From: Mortierella alpina
Lineage: Eukaryota > Mortierellomycota > Mortierellomycetes > Mortierellales > Mortierellaceae
Assembly (NCBI GenBank): GCA_029449245.1
Contig: JANATF010000001.1
Location: 2,542,001-2,606,000 of the forward strand
Direction of reading: 5' to 3'
DNA: 64,000 nucleotides
Made by a program: the position numbers and the translations under genes
Notes under the pieces: generated by a model
Told to the model about the DNA's origin: nothing
Databases searched by the model: none
What the model saw: the letters and a program-made list of their open reading frames with translations, nothing else
Shown here: positions 23,436 to 34,936 of the stretch, piece after piece
How positions within the stretch are numbered: the first letter of the stretch is position 1
How the letters are laid out: each line of letters opens with the position of its first letter

Positions 23436-24399
23436 TCACCCCGACTTCCGCCCACCCAGTGCTAGGAGAAGGTTCACCCTATCTCTGTTTTTTGCTCGGC
23501 TTTGAAGTACTGTACCTGCTTTCGATGTCGTATCCAATGAATCGGTCGGAGTAACATGGCCTTCAGGAGCTAGACTGCATGCATGCTTGAATGTTCCATC
23601 GCCAGGACCCTGGGAGAGGCGAAGGGGCGAGATCGCATCCTCCAAGTCATTCAACTCTGATTCACTCACACTCGTCAGCTCTGCTCCGCCGTAGGCTGCA
23701 GTACCATATCGCCTGTACGGGTGCGGCTCTATAAGCTTCTCACTGTCCATATCAACGGACTTGGACGCCAATGAATGGCTAGACACGGTTCACAGGCAAG
23801 GAGTGAGGAAAAAAAACATATATATATACATATACGTAGTTTCGGTACGCGTCATGAGTTGAAGAGGAAAACATTTCTGCCAGCTATCTTGTCAAAGCGT
23901 CGGCTTACCGTTTGCCGTCGTTGTCAACGGTCACTGAGCGTTCTGAGAGCATATGACGATCATATTTTGGATAGCTGTGGCGATGGTTCAATGAACGGTG
24001 GTGATGGTGATGCTGTTGATATCGGTTGGCCCATGACGTCTGCTGCTCTCGCTGAACCTCTGGAGGAGCTCTCTTGTGACCCGTCGCCATGCCCAGAAGC
24101 AGGTCCGGAGTAGACGGCTCTTGAGCGCCTTCATCCTTGGGTGACAAGACCTCGTCTACCGAAGCGGTTGTGGCCAAGACCTCGACCACGACTCTAGATG
24201 GATCAGAATCTGGCCCTGGTTGCTGCGGGCGATGCTGATGACAATGGAGCGGCGATCGTTGAGAATCAGGTTGAGGACACGCGTTGTTGACGGTTTCCAT
24301 CCAAGACACAGGACTACAATAACTCTCGGAGCGCATGTTCTCTCCCTTGGTGGCAGAGAACATTGTAATTTCAGCCGTTGTGGTTGTTTTCGTATACAT
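23436..24399 (-). CDS. Unknown Ser/Pro/His-rich protein
   Basis: Two exons, 24399-23909 and 23778-23436, with a 130 bp intron (GTAAGC...TCTAG), keep frame and give 277 residues. No domain is recognised. Residues 100-150 are charged, with a His run (YQQHHHHHRSLNHRHSYPKY). The second exon carries SVSESELNDLEDAISPLRLS, an acidic-hydrophobic stretch that might be a short interaction motif. There is no signal peptide or membrane segment. The gene lies downstream of the Kelch gene on the same strand. The start at ATG 24399 is the first in frame, and a second ATG follows 12 codons later. Coding status rests on the clean splice junction and length; a third exon within the last 120 bases is possible. 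Confidence 0.55.
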
Positions 24400-25505
24400 G
24401 CGTGTGCGTGCGTGTGGTATGTGTGGTGTATGTGTATGTGTGCGTGTCTGCGAAGGGAGGGGCGCTTGGCTTTGGACTAATTTAGCGTGCTACGAGATAT
24501 ATGAATGGCAGTAAAAAAAAAGAGGTTGTAAAGAGGACTAGGGTGAGAAGATGAAAGCAGAGGATCTAAGAGAGAGATGCAAAAGGCTGTTGTGTCTACG
24601 AAGGCACTGGCCGAGTTTTCTTTTCTTTATATCGAACGGGGGTGACCATTCAAGTTTTCGGTTGCCTCCTGTTACCCGGTCGTGTAGGAACGGTTTACCG
24701 AGTACACGGTACTACTGTAATACTCAAAGGGTGAAGATGCCAAAAGGACCCATAAGGTAAGGGTCAATTGGAGAAGGGGAGAGCAAGTAATTCAGGCTTG
24801 CCGGACGAATTATAACTGCAAGACTGAAGAGAAAAGGGGGGGCACAAAAAGAAGAAAAAGACGCCCCGTACGCAACTTAAGTAAGGCGGGCGAGCCATAG
24901 CAAGAAGCCGTATGTGGGGAGGGTCTGACGCGAAGGAGAAGGGAAAGGGGGAGCCCAAAATGTTGGATGCGAAGGAAGATGGCAGCAACACAGTCAGAAT
25001 TCGTCGCTGCCTCGGCAGCAAATGCTCGTGCGTGCATTAATGTTGACAGCAAAAGGGGGGGGATTAGCTAGAAGGGAGAAACGAGATGCGATTAAGGGCA
25101 TATTCCACATTATGGACGCAAATTGCCAAATGCCAACCTCCCCTCTTATGCATTTTTTTTTTTTGCGTCCCTCCTAAAGCGCGTGCATTCAGGCTCCCCA
25201 TGAAGAGCACGGCGCATCATGGTCATGGGAAGAAGTTGATGGCCGATTCTCTCCAAAGTCCCGCTTTCACTGTTAGCTGGCGCGCTTTTCGACATTTGCC
25301 GACGCACTTGACGCGTTGTGCGCGAATCGACGCATCGACGTTTAAAAGAACGAAGTTGTCTAGCCAATGAGAATAGAGGTTCTAAAATAGTTTTCCATCA
25401 GACAAATGTGGCTCGCACGATTTGCCCCTGAATGACAGAATGACAGCGCATGTGCTATCGACAATGGGCACGAGCCTTTAGCATTAAAGATAAGTATTAT
25501 ATGTA
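24400..25505. other. Intergenic region between the unknown gene and the Kelch gene
   Basis: This 1.1 kb interval should contain the 3' UTR of the Kelch gene and the promoter of the unknown minus-strand gene. It has purine-rich stretches (24830-24960) and GT-rich simple sequence at 24400-24450. No other gene or repeat family is evident. Confidence 0.5.
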
Positions 25506-27503
25506 TTAAAGGTCTAGCTGATACATCTTGTTCTTGCTTGGTGTAGTCTGTTTGCTCAGCTTCAATGCCTCCTGCTGAGCCTGCGTCAACATGTGGTAGA
25601 CAACAAGGGTTTCCTGCCCATCCTCTTGTTCCTTCTCTGTCTCTACGCATGCCTGGTTCGGATAGATATAGCTCGCTACTGGGACCTGCCCACTGCCATG
25701 CTGGACCACCGTCTCTGGATAACCAAGGCTCAAGGGAGAATAACCTAGATGTGCCATTCGAGAGCTAATTGCCATAGGATTCGAGTGCATCGCCATGTCG
25801 GAATATCTCTTGGAGCTGCCGTTGGATCCTTTTGCTCCGATGCCCAGGAACGTTGCTGCTCGTCCAAAGACTCCCATGCTATCGTTGGTAGCCTGCCGCT
25901 TAATTGCCGACCGCGGCGTTTGGTCGCCCATATTCTCTCGCGCCAGGGTGTTGCGCGTCCGGCGCTTGCGACGACGCACCAACTGATGGAAGGTGCAGCC
26001 CACTAGAATAACAGTGACAACGAAGGCTATGCCAAGGACTGCGCCGACACTCAGGCGACTCTTGCCTCCCCCTTGCTCATCGGGCACCAACATGCCCACG
26101 GGACGATACTGATCCGTCCAGGCGTTTGAGTACGTATCCAGCAGCGCTATGTTATTTGCCTCTGGCTTTCCGTTTGACGACACGCCTATAAAAAAATGGT
26201 GCATCAATGCATTAGTCGTATGATATCAGCAGCCATCAGATGCCATGCACGAAGGCGTCGAAGCCCACATGCGGTATAGAAGTGAGAATAGTAGCAGGAA
26301 GAGCTAGGCGTGTGCTAGTCGCGATCGAAGGAGGAGTTCTCTTGCGGGCGATTTCTGCCTTCTGCGTGGGATTTTTGTTCTTTCCGAACACGAGTAGTGT
26401 GGTCGCTTTGGGACGCAATGGGCGGGGATGCGGCATTTGCTTTGGGCGGACATTGGGAAGGGTGGTCGGGACGTCATTTTTTTATCGCCTGCTTACCAAA
26501 TGCTACTACCATGAAAGTGCCAGCCATGGTGGCAGTGTGGCCCCAGCGTTGAGGCGCGACGCCGTCCGCTGCGGGTGCAGACCAAGTCCAGGTTGGCAGA
26601 TCTAGGTAGTATGGGCCAGAGAGTGCCGACCTTGAGTCGGCTGTGCCTCCAAAGACCAGCATCGTGGTGGCATTGACCAAGACTGTGGAAAAGGACATGC
26701 GGGGTTCAGGTGCCGCTCCTGAAAGAGGCATAGCCTTCCACTCTGCGTCGGCTGCCTGTGTGTCGAGAATGTAAGCTATTGACAAATTTGCAACATTCCC
26801 TTGCGAGTTGACACCTCCTAGGATGACCGCCTGTCCATCCGTGGTCAGGGTCATGGTGTGTCGCGCAAGCGCTGGTGCGTTGCGGGCAAGAGAGACTGGA
26901 GAGCCGGAGAAGGGCAGGAATTTGTTGGAATCTTTCAAGGTAACGAGGGTGGGGACAACGGTTCCATTGGTAGGTGCGCTCAGATAGCCGCCGTGAAGAA
27001 GTGCACCGTCCTTGCCTGTTGTGACAGAAGCGTGATAGAGTCGGTGGAAGGAGGCTGTATCGTTTTTGGGCATTGGCGGGGCAGTCCAGCTCCCTCCGCC
27101 GGCAGTATCGAAAAGAGTGATTGGCATAACGATGGGTGCGCTGGACTCTCCTCCTGCGACCAGCAGCTGAGCTGCTTGGGAGACCTTGGTCATGGTATGC
27201 CCACTAAGCGGTGCAGTCATATGTGGCAGTGCTGTGAAAGGCGGACTGTTCGTTGTCCATGGTGCGGTGAGGTCTAGAGCGAGCAGCTCGTTGAGAATGG
27301 TCGTCTTTCCTGCATTATCCTGGGAAGTTCCTCCCGAGATGTATATGTTGGAGTTGATTGCGGCCTTCAGGACAAATACAGCAGCAGAGATTGAGAGAAG
27401 TGGAATGGTATTAGAGAACCGCTTTCTCAGGAACAGTTTTCTCGCCAGTCAATGGAACGGATCTTACAGCGGCGTGGAACCATCGTGGTGAAACGGTACT
27501 CAT
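25506..27503 (-). CDS. Kelch-repeat protein with a C-terminal membrane anchor
   Basis: Three exons, 27503-27468, 27364-26497 and 26185-25506, with introns of 103 and 311 bp, join in frame to 527 residues. The first 310 residues contain Kelch-type blades: NSNIYISGGTS, QLLVAGGES, DGALLHGGY, QAVILGGVN, TMLVFGGTA and a last one split by an intron (MVVAFGGVS). A β-propeller that binds another protein or carbohydrate is expected. A hydrophobic helix follows at about 346-367 (LSVGAVLGIAFVVTVILVG) and then RRRKRR, so the tail of about 155 residues should be cytosolic. The ATG at 27503 gives MSTVSPRWFHAA with no signal peptide, which is odd for a type I membrane protein. The frame is open upstream, but there is no ATG until 28215, so a missed 5' exon is possible. 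Such Kelch-TM proteins are common in Mortierella-like fungi and mostly uncharacterised. Confidence 0.78.
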
Positions 27504-28057
27504 CTGTGCAGGTGGTCCGATGCTGTGTGTGCGATGCAGCTGGCTTCTATTTTTTTTTCTTCTGCTTTTGGTGTTTGCAAACGAGTGAAAGGAAAGGTGA
27601 TGCGAGAGAGGTATGGAGAGACACAGAGAGACAGAGAGACAGAGAGAGCAGCGGCAAGGCCGTGCAGAGCTGACAGAGCAGGTCTCTCCTGCGGGCCAAC
27701 GAGGGGTATTTTGTTTGTTTTTGCTGCCTGGTAGAGAAACGCGGTTCTCGGTGCAGGCCGTGCGGGGGAAGGAAGCAGCGACCGGTGTGAGGGACGAGGG
27801 GCGAGGGGTGGGCAGGCGACGAGCGGTGGTTGTTCAGGACGAGGGGAAGAAGCAGGACCGGCAGCAGTGAGAGAGACTGCGACAGGAGGCGAGGAGTGTG
27901 CGGCGAGACGATGAGGACAAGAGGAAGAGGCAATGCGGGCGGGAAAGGCGGATTAGATGCAGCGGAGGAGGATGAGGAATGAGGATGAGGAATGAGGGAA
28001 TGCGAATCAGGTCTGGACGGAAAAAGAGAGTTCTTCGCGAAGGTGAGCAGCGGCAGC

Positions 28058-28089
<32 letters not shown>

Positions 28090-29081
28090 AGAGAGGTCGG
28101 ACAGCGTCCACAACAGCAACAAACGGTGATTATTGTCGCCAGCGTGTGTGTGTTGTGTGTGTGTGTGTGCGTGCGAGCGAGCCTGATGGTGATACGGCCC
28201 GCTGCAAAGGCCACATCGCCATCGCAGCGCGCTGTGTGTCTCCCTCCACCCACGGGTTATTTATAACCTGTGGTCGTTTTCCCCTCCTTTTGCGTGCTGT
28301 TGTGCTGTTCCTCTGTTCCTCTACACCCACCAGCCACGCCCCTCCTCGTCCCCCCCCCCCCCCCGCACTCGCCAATCTCGTCCCATCGATCCCATCCCCC
28401 CAACAACAGCCCGCACGATCCCATTCCTCGCTCACCCCGTCGCCGACTCGTGGCCAGCAGCAAGGTAGATGCCAATCTCCGCCAGCGCACACCCTTCCAC
28501 CCTTGGCCATCCGCTGCACTGGAGTGCTGCGATGGCTGCTGGGATGAGAGCCCTTCTTTTCCTTCTTTTTTAATGTGCTATCTGTGTGTGTGTGTGCAGT
28601 GTCCTCGTTCCAGTTTCTCTTTATTACTTTATTAGCCTGTGTGTCCTTTTGGGTCCATTCGCCGCCCTTTTGCATTCCATCGTCCTCCTGCTGCTCTCCC
28701 TTCACCCTTGTTCTTCTTTGACTCTTGGTACTGGACTGTGTGTCTCCGTGTGTTGTCAGTACAGCATCCTGCCTTCCTTCTTGCCTTGAAACAGCTGCTC
28801 ATCCTCTTGCCCATTCGGAATCCCGTTACACCTCCAGACGACCTGCAAATGTATGGACCCGAAACGAGAACAACGCCAGCTTCCAGCCCCACGCTCATGC
28901 CGGTTTGACCTGGCTTTGGAATCGACCTTGTACACCGCGAGTGCCATGAATACCGTCATCTCTCTCTCGCTCTCGGTCGACATTCTAACCCTGCGTTTAT
29001 TCTTATTTTACTGTTCTCTTTCCTGCCTTTGTTGGCTGTTTTGATGTCGCCCTGCAGAACACCCGCGACTCCTCAATCACA
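27504..29081. other. Divergent promoter region with simple repeats
   Basis: This 1.58 kb lies between the Kelch gene (minus) and the PARP-like gene (plus). It contains a GA/CT microsatellite at 28050-28100, a GT run at 28145-28170 and a 15-nt C run at 28350-28364. A pyrimidine-rich stretch ending in CTGCAG at about 29053-29058 looks like the acceptor of a 5' UTR intron for the plus-strand gene. No other gene is supported. Confidence 0.5.
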
Positions 29082-30494
29082 ATGGCTGGATCGTACTCAA
29101 TAGCACCCAACCCAGAGTCCTGGATCCCACCACCTCCTTCCCATCCATCCCTGAACAACTCGTCACCCGGCCGGTCGCCGTCGCCTTCGCCCTTCCAGCA
29201 TGTTCCTACTCAAGAACATCTCCAACAACCTCAACAGCAAAATCCTCTTCAACAGTTCTCTGCGCAACCTCCACAGTCTGCCGGGCAGCACCAAAACGCC
29301 TCGTCTTCCTCCCTTGGCTCCGTCTCTTCCATGTCTCTCCAATCGAATACGTCGACACCCGTCGCTCCGCACACCGCACAGCGGCCACTGTCGGCCTCCA
29401 GCCTGACACCGCCCGTCGTTGGACCCAATTCTCAGCGCACCTCCCACCGCAAAATGACTGCAGGTTCCTCACCGCTGGCCGTCTCCTCGCCTCTGGCCTC
29501 CTCCACCACTCGGCCCAGCAGGATTAAGCCAAAGCCGGAAATGCCAACAACCCTGCCACCAGAATCGGTTTGCGAGTGCTTTATCTGCCACTCCGTGTCG
29601 CCGTACAGCCAACAGTCCCCTCCAGAGATACCACCCAACCAAAGGCAGGAGCTCTCGCGCCTGGCGCCGACCTGCCCCTCCATCCATCTCTTCTGTCTGG
29701 CCTCCAGACTCCCCATGTCGCTGCCTCTGGACCCCACTCAAAAATCGCCTCTAACCCGGTCGATCCTCGACTACTTTTACTCAACATGGATCTCAGCGGA
29801 CGACGACCTGCGTGGCCCTAGAATCCAGTGCCTCAACTTTATACCAATCCACCCAATCACCGCGTCGTGCTTCGACCGCTACATCGAGGGCCAGAGCTGG
29901 AACAAACGCATCTGTCGACCATTGTGGCACGCTGCCGACCTCCGGTGTAAACTCGGCCTGGAGGGCATGTACAGGAACTGCATGCAGGAAAAGTGCGCCA
30001 GCTGTTTCATCTTCAACGACGGTTACGAGGACGCCATTGCAAAGTAAGCCTGCTGTTACAAGACCCATGGTTTGGCCGCAGCCCTTGTACTATACAAGTG
30101 TGGATTTTCGTCCGACTGACATGTGACTCTTTTGACGCCGCGTAGAAATAAGTATGTGTATCTTTCTCCTCAGTCCTCGCGCGCACACGAACACCTGGCA
30201 GGGACCCGTCCATTGAACTCTGGATCAAATGCGGACATGACGCAAGACTCCGATAACAAAGTGCAATGCATGATTTTGACGTTTGCTGCACTTGGCCGGT
30301 CATATGACATACCTCCGAGTAATGACAAAATCAAGCGGCCGCCCAAGGGCTGGGACGTTGTACACCGACCGTTTGACATCCGCAAGGAGAACCATCGGAC
30401 GGGTGCTACAGAGATCTCCACAGGCGAGGAGTACGCGGTCTTTGCGGCAGATGCAATCGTTCCCCTGGCGATGGTACTTTACAAGGTTCTCTAG
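29082..30494 (+). CDS. Divergent PARP-like (ADP-ribosyltransferase-fold) protein with disordered N terminus
   Basis: Two exons, 29082-30043 and 30146-30494, with a 102 bp intron (GTAAGC...GTAG), keep frame and give 436 residues. Residues 1-165 are Ser/Pro/Gln-rich and probably disordered. Residues 170-436 look like a distant PARP catalytic fold. LWHAADLRC matches the HGT strand. CASCFIFNDGY is followed by YVYLSPQSSRAHEHL, like the G-x-Y-F-S-x-x-S-K-A-x-x-Y segment. CMILTFAALGRSYDI and PPKGWDVVHRP match the next strands, and EEYAVFAADAIVPLAMVLY matches the final strand. A candidate catalytic triad is H283, Y326 and E416, with the usual HG changed to HA. If active it would transfer ADP-ribose from NAD+ to a target. 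The assignment is by motif alignment from memory and needs structural confirmation. The gene model itself is firm. Confidence 0.6.
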
Positions 30495-31099
30495 ACCTGG
30501 TTTTGTTTTTCTACTAGTCCCTGTGAACCGCAAAGTCGATCGCCGCTACCCAGAGCTCATAGTCGATAACTCTAAAAATATTGCGCCGCTTTTCTGTATA
30601 CAGTCAACCTCTGGTTTTGCATACCCCCAAATGAATACTGCAACTGTCCTTTCTGCATACAAAAGTGTGGACCCGAAACGCTCTGCACTCCTATGAGGCC
30701 ACCTCTCGAAACGAATATTCTCTATATTGCATACAATCCGGGTGGTCCCACGGGTATGCAAAACCAGAAGTTCGATTGTAAACCCTTTTCACCGCCCATC
30801 ATTCTGTCCATGGTCTTTCCTTCCACCTCTGTACATCTTGACTTTGTTCTTTTTGATTCTCATTCTCATCTCCTGCTCATTCTCATTCTTATTCTAGACT
30901 CACATCTCATAAGCACTTACTAAACGCGCTCAACTTCCCGAGCGTGTTTCACTAGCGTTCCCCAGCAATATATTGCCCAGGTCCATCCCACATCGGAGGC
31001 TTTGTCTTGCTCCCCTCAAGCCCTTTCCTGATAGTAGTCGCCGCTTAAGCCCTACCTAACAACCTACTCTTTCCTGCAGCCGCCAGTGACAAGTGCACG
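30495..31099. other. Intergenic region carrying a MITE
   Basis: This 605 bp lies between the PARP-like gene and the Hsp70-like gene, both on the plus strand. A 178 bp inverted-repeat element (30601-30778) fills the first part. The rest is pyrimidine-rich leader for the Hsp70-like gene. Confidence 0.7.
30601..30778. mobile_element. Candidate Tc1/mariner (pogo-like) MITE, 178 bp, TA target-site duplication
   Basis: The element begins CAGTCAACCTCTGG and ends with the near-complement CCAGAAGTTCGATTG. A 17 bp perfect inverted match (TCTGGTTTTGCATACCC) sits inside terminal repeats of about 26 bp that differ by two bases and one indel. TA dinucleotides flank both ends (30599-30600 and 30779-30780), as expected for Tc1/mariner/pogo insertion. 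The ends start with CAGT, common in pogo-type elements. There is no coding capacity. Three direct copies of [T/C]TGCATAC (30617, 30653, 30727) and one inverted copy (30754) lie within it. Confidence 0.75.
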
Positions 31100-34002
31100 A
31101 TGTTTTTGTTCAAAAAGAAAAAGGACAAAAAGGACAACGGCAAGAACAGTAAAAACTCTCCTGCCATCAGTGACAGCCGTTCAGGCACAGACGACGTGAG
31201 CCAACCAGCGACGAGTGTTTCAAACGATACCGAAATAAGCGGCAGTGTGCAAGAGTTGCAGGACAACGTCAAGGTCATTGCGCTTGCTGATAGCAATGGA
31301 TCGCTGCCCCCCTCGCCGTCGCTCCACCAGTCGAGCCAGGGTGAGAAACACAACCTGGCGCTGGCTGAGAGCCTTCATGTTGCACAGCCTGAAACCCACG
31401 ATGCCTCCGCCCAGTCGTCGACTGCCTGGCCAATTTCAATCGGCGCCCTGGGTCGACCAGCAGCTCAGGCACCCGCAGACCCTCAACAGATAGTGATGAC
31501 CCCGGTGGTTATCTCCACCCACGCCCACGAAGCCAGCAACGACGCGCGCTCGCCTCACACCACTGCTCCTCCAGAGAGCACTAACCTACCCCCAGCATAC
31601 TCCAGCATCAACCAAAGCCTTAGTCCCCATACGGCCGCAGCTTCCGCACCGACAACAGCCCCTTACAGCCCTGCATCATCAACAAACACCTCCATAGCTC
31701 ATCCGTACTCGCCGACTCCGGCTACAGTTTCGACCCCCCAAACCGGACACAGCGGCACCAGCTCCTACCAGAACAGTCCCCTGCCTCCACAGCCACCAGT
31801 GCCTGTCGAGACTTTGCCGCACCAAGCCTATCACACCCCTACATACACCGCGCAGCAGCAGCAACAACAGCAGCAACACGTACCCTACCCTGTGCCGCAT
31901 GGTAGCGTTCCTACTGGCATGTATCACAGTGTACCCACCGGCATGCCGACAAGTGTTCCCGCCAGTTCTTGGCCGACTCCGCAACAACAACCGTATGGCT
32001 CTTTGCCACAACAACCGTACGGCGCATTGCAACAAAAACCGTATGGCGCTTCGCCACAACAACCTTACGGCGGCTCGGTTCAGCAGCATTATGGGCATAG
32101 ACCCTTTGTCATGCCAGGGAGCGAAAATCAGACCTATCCGATCATCATGGCCATTGACTGGGGCACCACCTACTCCTCCATGGCCTATGCGTATCAGCAG
32201 GATGGCGAGGTCCATGAAGTCTCCACCTGGTAAACCACTGAGCTTTATATTGAGCCGCGCGGATGTAAGCCGCGAGACGTAAGCCGCGAGACGGAACACA
32301 CACAGAGCACCTTCTAATACACTACTCTGTTTTCTTCTTCCTACCCCTGCTCTTTCCCGCAGGCCAAAGCAATCGCACAATTATCCAAAGGTTCCCACAT
32401 GCAATCTCTACGCGCCAGGCTCCAGAGAGATCCTCGAATGGGGCTACCCTGCAAAAATCGCCATGACCAAGCCGCCGTTCAAACACCACATTTTGCTCTC
32501 GAAATACAAGTTGCACCTGGACGAATCCTCTGGTCCCCCTCCTCCGCTTCCTAACGGCCTAACAGTGGTGGATGCCATTTCAGATTATCTTCGCCTGTTC
32601 CATGCTCATGTCCTGCAGGTAAACTACTACCCTATTAATAACTCTCGGAGGTGAAAAGTCTTTTGAGGTTTATCAAAGGCGGACTATTTACAAAAAAACC
32701 CCCCTCCATCTCGCTTCTTAGACGGCTCTGAAAGGGTTTGGCGCAGCGTTTGAACAGCACCATATTCAGTACTGTCTTTCCGTCCCAGCCATGTGGAGCG
32801 ACCACGCCAAGGCCATGATGAGGCAGGCAGCCCTTCGAGCTGGGATGATTACCCCACTCGACCCTCCACATCGACTTCTCTTGATCTCTGAACCCGAGGC
32901 AGCGGCTCTGTACTGCGAAAAGAAATGTGACCAATTCTCAATTGGGCACGGTCAACGGTTCATGATCTGTGACGCGGGCGGTGGAACCGTCGATCTCATT
33001 GTGTTCGAGGTCAACATTGGACCCCAAGGACGGACCCTGCGAGAGGTCACCCGAGGCAGTGGACACAGTTGTGGATCCGTCTTCCTAGACGAGCGTATGG
33101 AAATCCTCTTGCGAAAGAAATTCTCCAAATGGCAAGAAAAGGGTCTCACAAACGCCAACTGGTCTTCCCTGATGGAGAACTTTATTCATAATGTCAAGCC
33201 GCTCTTTGACGGGATCGACGACCAATACATCACCATGCCCGCCGTCCCAGGTCGCGCCGATATGACAGACTATGACATTGGTCTCGACGATGGGGTCCTG
33301 ACCTTGTATGCAGAGGAGCTGAGGCGTGAGGTGTTTGATCCTGTGGTGGACGATGTCCTGCGCCTGATCCAAGACCAGCTCCAACAGACGGGCTTTCTGT
33401 GTCACGCCATCTTCCTCGTCGGTGGGTTTGGATGCTCTCAGTATCTGCACACACGAGTCCGGTCCGAGTTTGGAGCCAAGGTCGGGCTAGTCGCGGTACC
33501 GCCCCGGGCGGAACTGGCGGTCGTGCGTGGTGCAGCTTTGGCAGGCATCATGCCACGGGTGGTGGCGGCGCGCGTGGCTAGACGTTGGTATGGTGTGGAT
33601 GCGCTCATGGCCTTTGAGCAAGGGTATGACTCGCCCCACAAGGAGATACGTGACCGTGAGGGCCAAAAACGAGCCAAGGATCGGTTTTCGGTGTATGTGT
33701 CGCCAGGCCAACAGATTGGAGTGGACCACTGTATCACCAAGCGCTATATCACCTACCGATACCCGGACCCGGTCAATTCGCCACTGTACTCGTGCTCTTC
33801 CATGGATCTGCCACGGTATGTCGATAGCCCGTTGGTGGAGAAGATTTGCGACTTTACAATTCCTCTGCCGCACGTTCCTGGAGCCAGACCGGGATACAAG
33901 GTGACGTTTGAGCTGAGGATGTATTTTGGAGCGACTGAGATCCGAGCAGAGGCGGAGGTGAACGGGATCGTGGTGAGCACAAGGTGTCAGTTTACAGGTT
34001 AG
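31100..34002 (+). CDS. Hsp70-family ATPase, HSPA12-like, with long N-terminal extension
   Basis: Three exons, 31100-32229, 32363-32618 and 32722-34002, with introns of 133 and 103 bp, give 888 residues in frame. The nucleotide-binding domain starts at about residue 345. Phosphate loop 1 is AIDWGTTYSSMAY (351 on), phosphate loop 2 is ICDAGGGTVDLIVFEV (around 546), and the adenosine loop is LVGGFGCSQYL (around 694). The lack of a classical Hsp70 substrate domain and the YPIIMAIDWGTT start fit the HSPA12A/B branch, expanded in Mucoromycota. The first 340 residues are unusual: a Lys-rich start (FLFKKKKDKKDN), a Ser/Thr/Pro-rich region, and an array of about five octapeptides of the type QQPYGSLP at 296-332. 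ATPase activity is likely; chaperone activity is uncertain. Confidence 0.9.
31985..32095 (+). repeat. 24-bp tandem repeat coding for QQPYGxxP octapeptides
   Basis: Five consecutive units read QQPYGSLP, QQPYGALQ, QKPYGASP, QQPYGGSV and QQHYG. The codons differ between units, so selection on the peptide is more likely than recent slippage. Confidence 0.85.
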
Positions 34003-34936
34003 AGGATCCAAGGGTAAAAGCTGAACGCGACGTTGAATAAGAAACCACCTAATGAAAAAACGTAGAAGAATACACACAGCCACATTGCTTGCCTGATATG
34101 TCCAGGCTCGCGCCGAACTACCCCTATGTAGGGTTGCATGGGGGTGGAAGACTATCGGACTATCGGCAAGGGGGGTGGAAGGCGCGAGACTGGGACCAGG
34201 ACAAGCGATGTGTTGCAAGCATTGTGGTAATAAGCCAAACAACAGTTACCAGCCTGTGCTCACAGCTGCAGCCTTTTTACCTACTGCTCTGCCGATGTGC
34301 AATGGCGATCGTCATTTCCACCCTCTGTTTCTCTTTACTTTTCCATGAGCCAAGCAAGATCGCTTCTTCTGTCTCTTCGATTCCTCCTCATCGCTCTCAT
34401 TCATTGCCAACACGCCCATTCTCCAAATCCGTAGAATTCGCACCATTGCACGTCTCCGTCTTCAGCCCTTTGCAGTATCATATAGGCCATCCATGCCTGC
34501 TCACACGTCGCGCACGGCCTCCCCTCTTGCAGTCGATCCTTGTCTGTCACCGCCTGTTCCCTTGACCCACCTTTTATAGCAATCACTGCTATCCCCTCGC
34601 TACTGAATTCTCTTCCTTCTCTTGATCAGCTATTCCTCTCTCTGCACATCCTCATATTTCCCGCGCCTTCTTTCCCTCAAACCACGCCCAGCACTCACGT
34701 TTGAACAATCTGGCAGCCGGTGAACTACGCAGCCCTGTCCTTTTCCGTCCCTATTCCTTTCCTGCAGGCAGCGTCTGCTACATCCTCTCCAACGCAGCCA
34801 GCCATCGACAGGAGCAGCCGATATAGAGAGAAAGAAGAAAGACGGAGGCCCAACAGAGACGCAATACGACCCTTGATAGCGCAACCACCTTTTGACAAAA
34901 CACTAACGACTGCATCGCCTCAACACCTCTGGACCC
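34003..34936. other. Intergenic, promoter and leader of the antiporter gene
   Basis: This 934 bp separates the Hsp70-like stop from the antiporter ATG. The second half is pyrimidine-rich, with a CCTGCAG near 34765 that may be the acceptor of a 5' UTR intron. No gene or repeat is evident. Confidence 0.5.

Noticed and set aside
27547-28253. Leu/Ser/Pro-rich minus-strand ORFs upstream of the Kelch gene as a possible signal-peptide exon
   Set aside because: No ATG occurs in this stretch before 28213 and the composition reflects CT simple repeats, so I did not attach it to the gene.
33487-34242. A 251-codon minus-strand ORF over the 3' part of the Hsp70-like gene
   Set aside because: It overlaps conserved Hsp70 coding sequence and has no recognised domain.
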